Shown: one piece after another, positions 5,860 to 6,177 of the stretch
Layout of the letters: each line of letters starts with the position of its first letter
How positions within the stretch are numbered: the stretch's first letter is position 1
Assembly (NCBI GenBank): GCA_900766795.1
Contig: CAAFWX010000074.1
Location: forward strand, 1 to 6,177
Length of the DNA stretch: 6,177 nt
Source of the DNA: Oscillospiraceae bacterium
GTDB lineage: Bacteria; Bacillota_A; Clostridia; Oscillospirales; Ruminococcaceae
Direction of reading: 5' to 3'
Position numbers and translations under genes: made by a program
Notes under the pieces: model-generated
What the model was told of the DNA's origin: nothing
Database searches by the model: none
The model's input: the letters and a program-made list of their open reading frames with translations, nothing else

Positions 5860-6177
5860 ATGGCAAAATTTGCCGTCCTGGGCTATGGTGTAGTAGGCTC
5901 GGGCACAGTTGAAGTTTTCTACAAAAATAAGGAGAGCCTTGAGAAAAAAGCAGGTCAGGAGCTTGACATCAAGTACATTCTTGATGTAAGAGATTTCCCC
6001 GACAGCCCCTTTGCAGACAAGTTTACAAAGGATTTCGAGGTTATCCTGAACGACCCCGAGGTGACTGTTGTCGCCGAGGTCATCGGCGGACTTAAGCCCG
6101 CATACGATTTCGTGAAATCTTCGCTTATGGCAGGCAAGAGTGTTGTAACATCCAATAAAGAGCTGGTAGCTGCAAAG
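5860..6177 (+). CDS. hom: Homoserine dehydrogenase, N-terminal part (3' end outside window)
   Basis: The first 106 codons of the NAD(P)H-dependent enzyme that reduces aspartate semialdehyde to homoserine, the branch towards threonine and methionine in the cytoplasm. The frame is open to the right edge. The Rossmann dinucleotide loop GYGVVG is at residues 8-13. The family motif AEVIGG (72-77) is followed by a helix (PAYDFVKSSLMAGKSVV) and VTSNKELVA, where K100 matches the conserved lysine of the VTANK motif. The N-terminus is the usual one for hom and no aspartokinase domain precedes it, so it is not the fused ThrA/MetL type. The catalytic domain and any ACT domain lie outside the window. It has its own promoter and is not part of the sugar genes upstream. 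Confidence 0.93.
   Translation, partial: MAKFAVLGYGVVGSGTVEVFYKNKESLEKKAGQELDIKYILDVRDFPDSPFADKFTKDFEVILNDPEVTVVAEVIGGLKPAYDFVKSSLMAGKSVVTSNKELVAAK

Overview
The window looks like an ordinary chromosomal stretch from an anaerobic Firmicute, most likely an Oscillospiraceae/Ruminococcus-type clostridium. This assignment is an inference. It rests on moderately GC-rich genes separated by AT-rich intergenic regions with textbook sigma-A promoters, strong AGGAGG-type ribosome binding sites, compact intrinsic terminators, and the style of the proteins. All six genes lie on the + strand. I see no mobile element, CRISPR array, tRNA or rRNA.

Layout: (1) the 3' part of an unrecognised protein gene enters from the left edge and ends at 821 with a terminator. 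(2) glgA (977-2398), an ADP-glucose-type glycogen synthase, has its own strong extended -10 promoter and a strong terminator. (3) A GNAT-family N-acetyltransferase (2463-3002) starts just after that terminator with no obvious promoter of its own. (4) xylB (xylulokinase, ATG at 3151, ends 4674) has a near-consensus promoter, a cre/LacI-type operator-like site at the predicted start of transcription, and a leader with two overlapping hairpins. (5) After a terminator and a short gap comes an aldo/keto reductase (4750-5745) of the YghZ/Gpr (L-glyceraldehyde 3-phosphate reductase) type. (6) The first 106 codons of homoserine dehydrogenase (hom, from 5860) run off the right edge behind another strong promoter.

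Functionally the window is mostly carbohydrate metabolism: glycogen storage, entry of xylulose into the pentose phosphate pathway, and an aldehyde/ketose reductase. Amino-acid biosynthesis (aspartate family) begins at the right edge. The genes look like separate transcription units, or units coupled by terminator read-through, rather than one operon. I do not find a convincing undescribed multi-gene system. The points most worth a second look are the missing lysine in the KxGG motif of GlgA, the control region of xylB, and the terminators placed directly before the acetyltransferase and the aldo/keto reductase.
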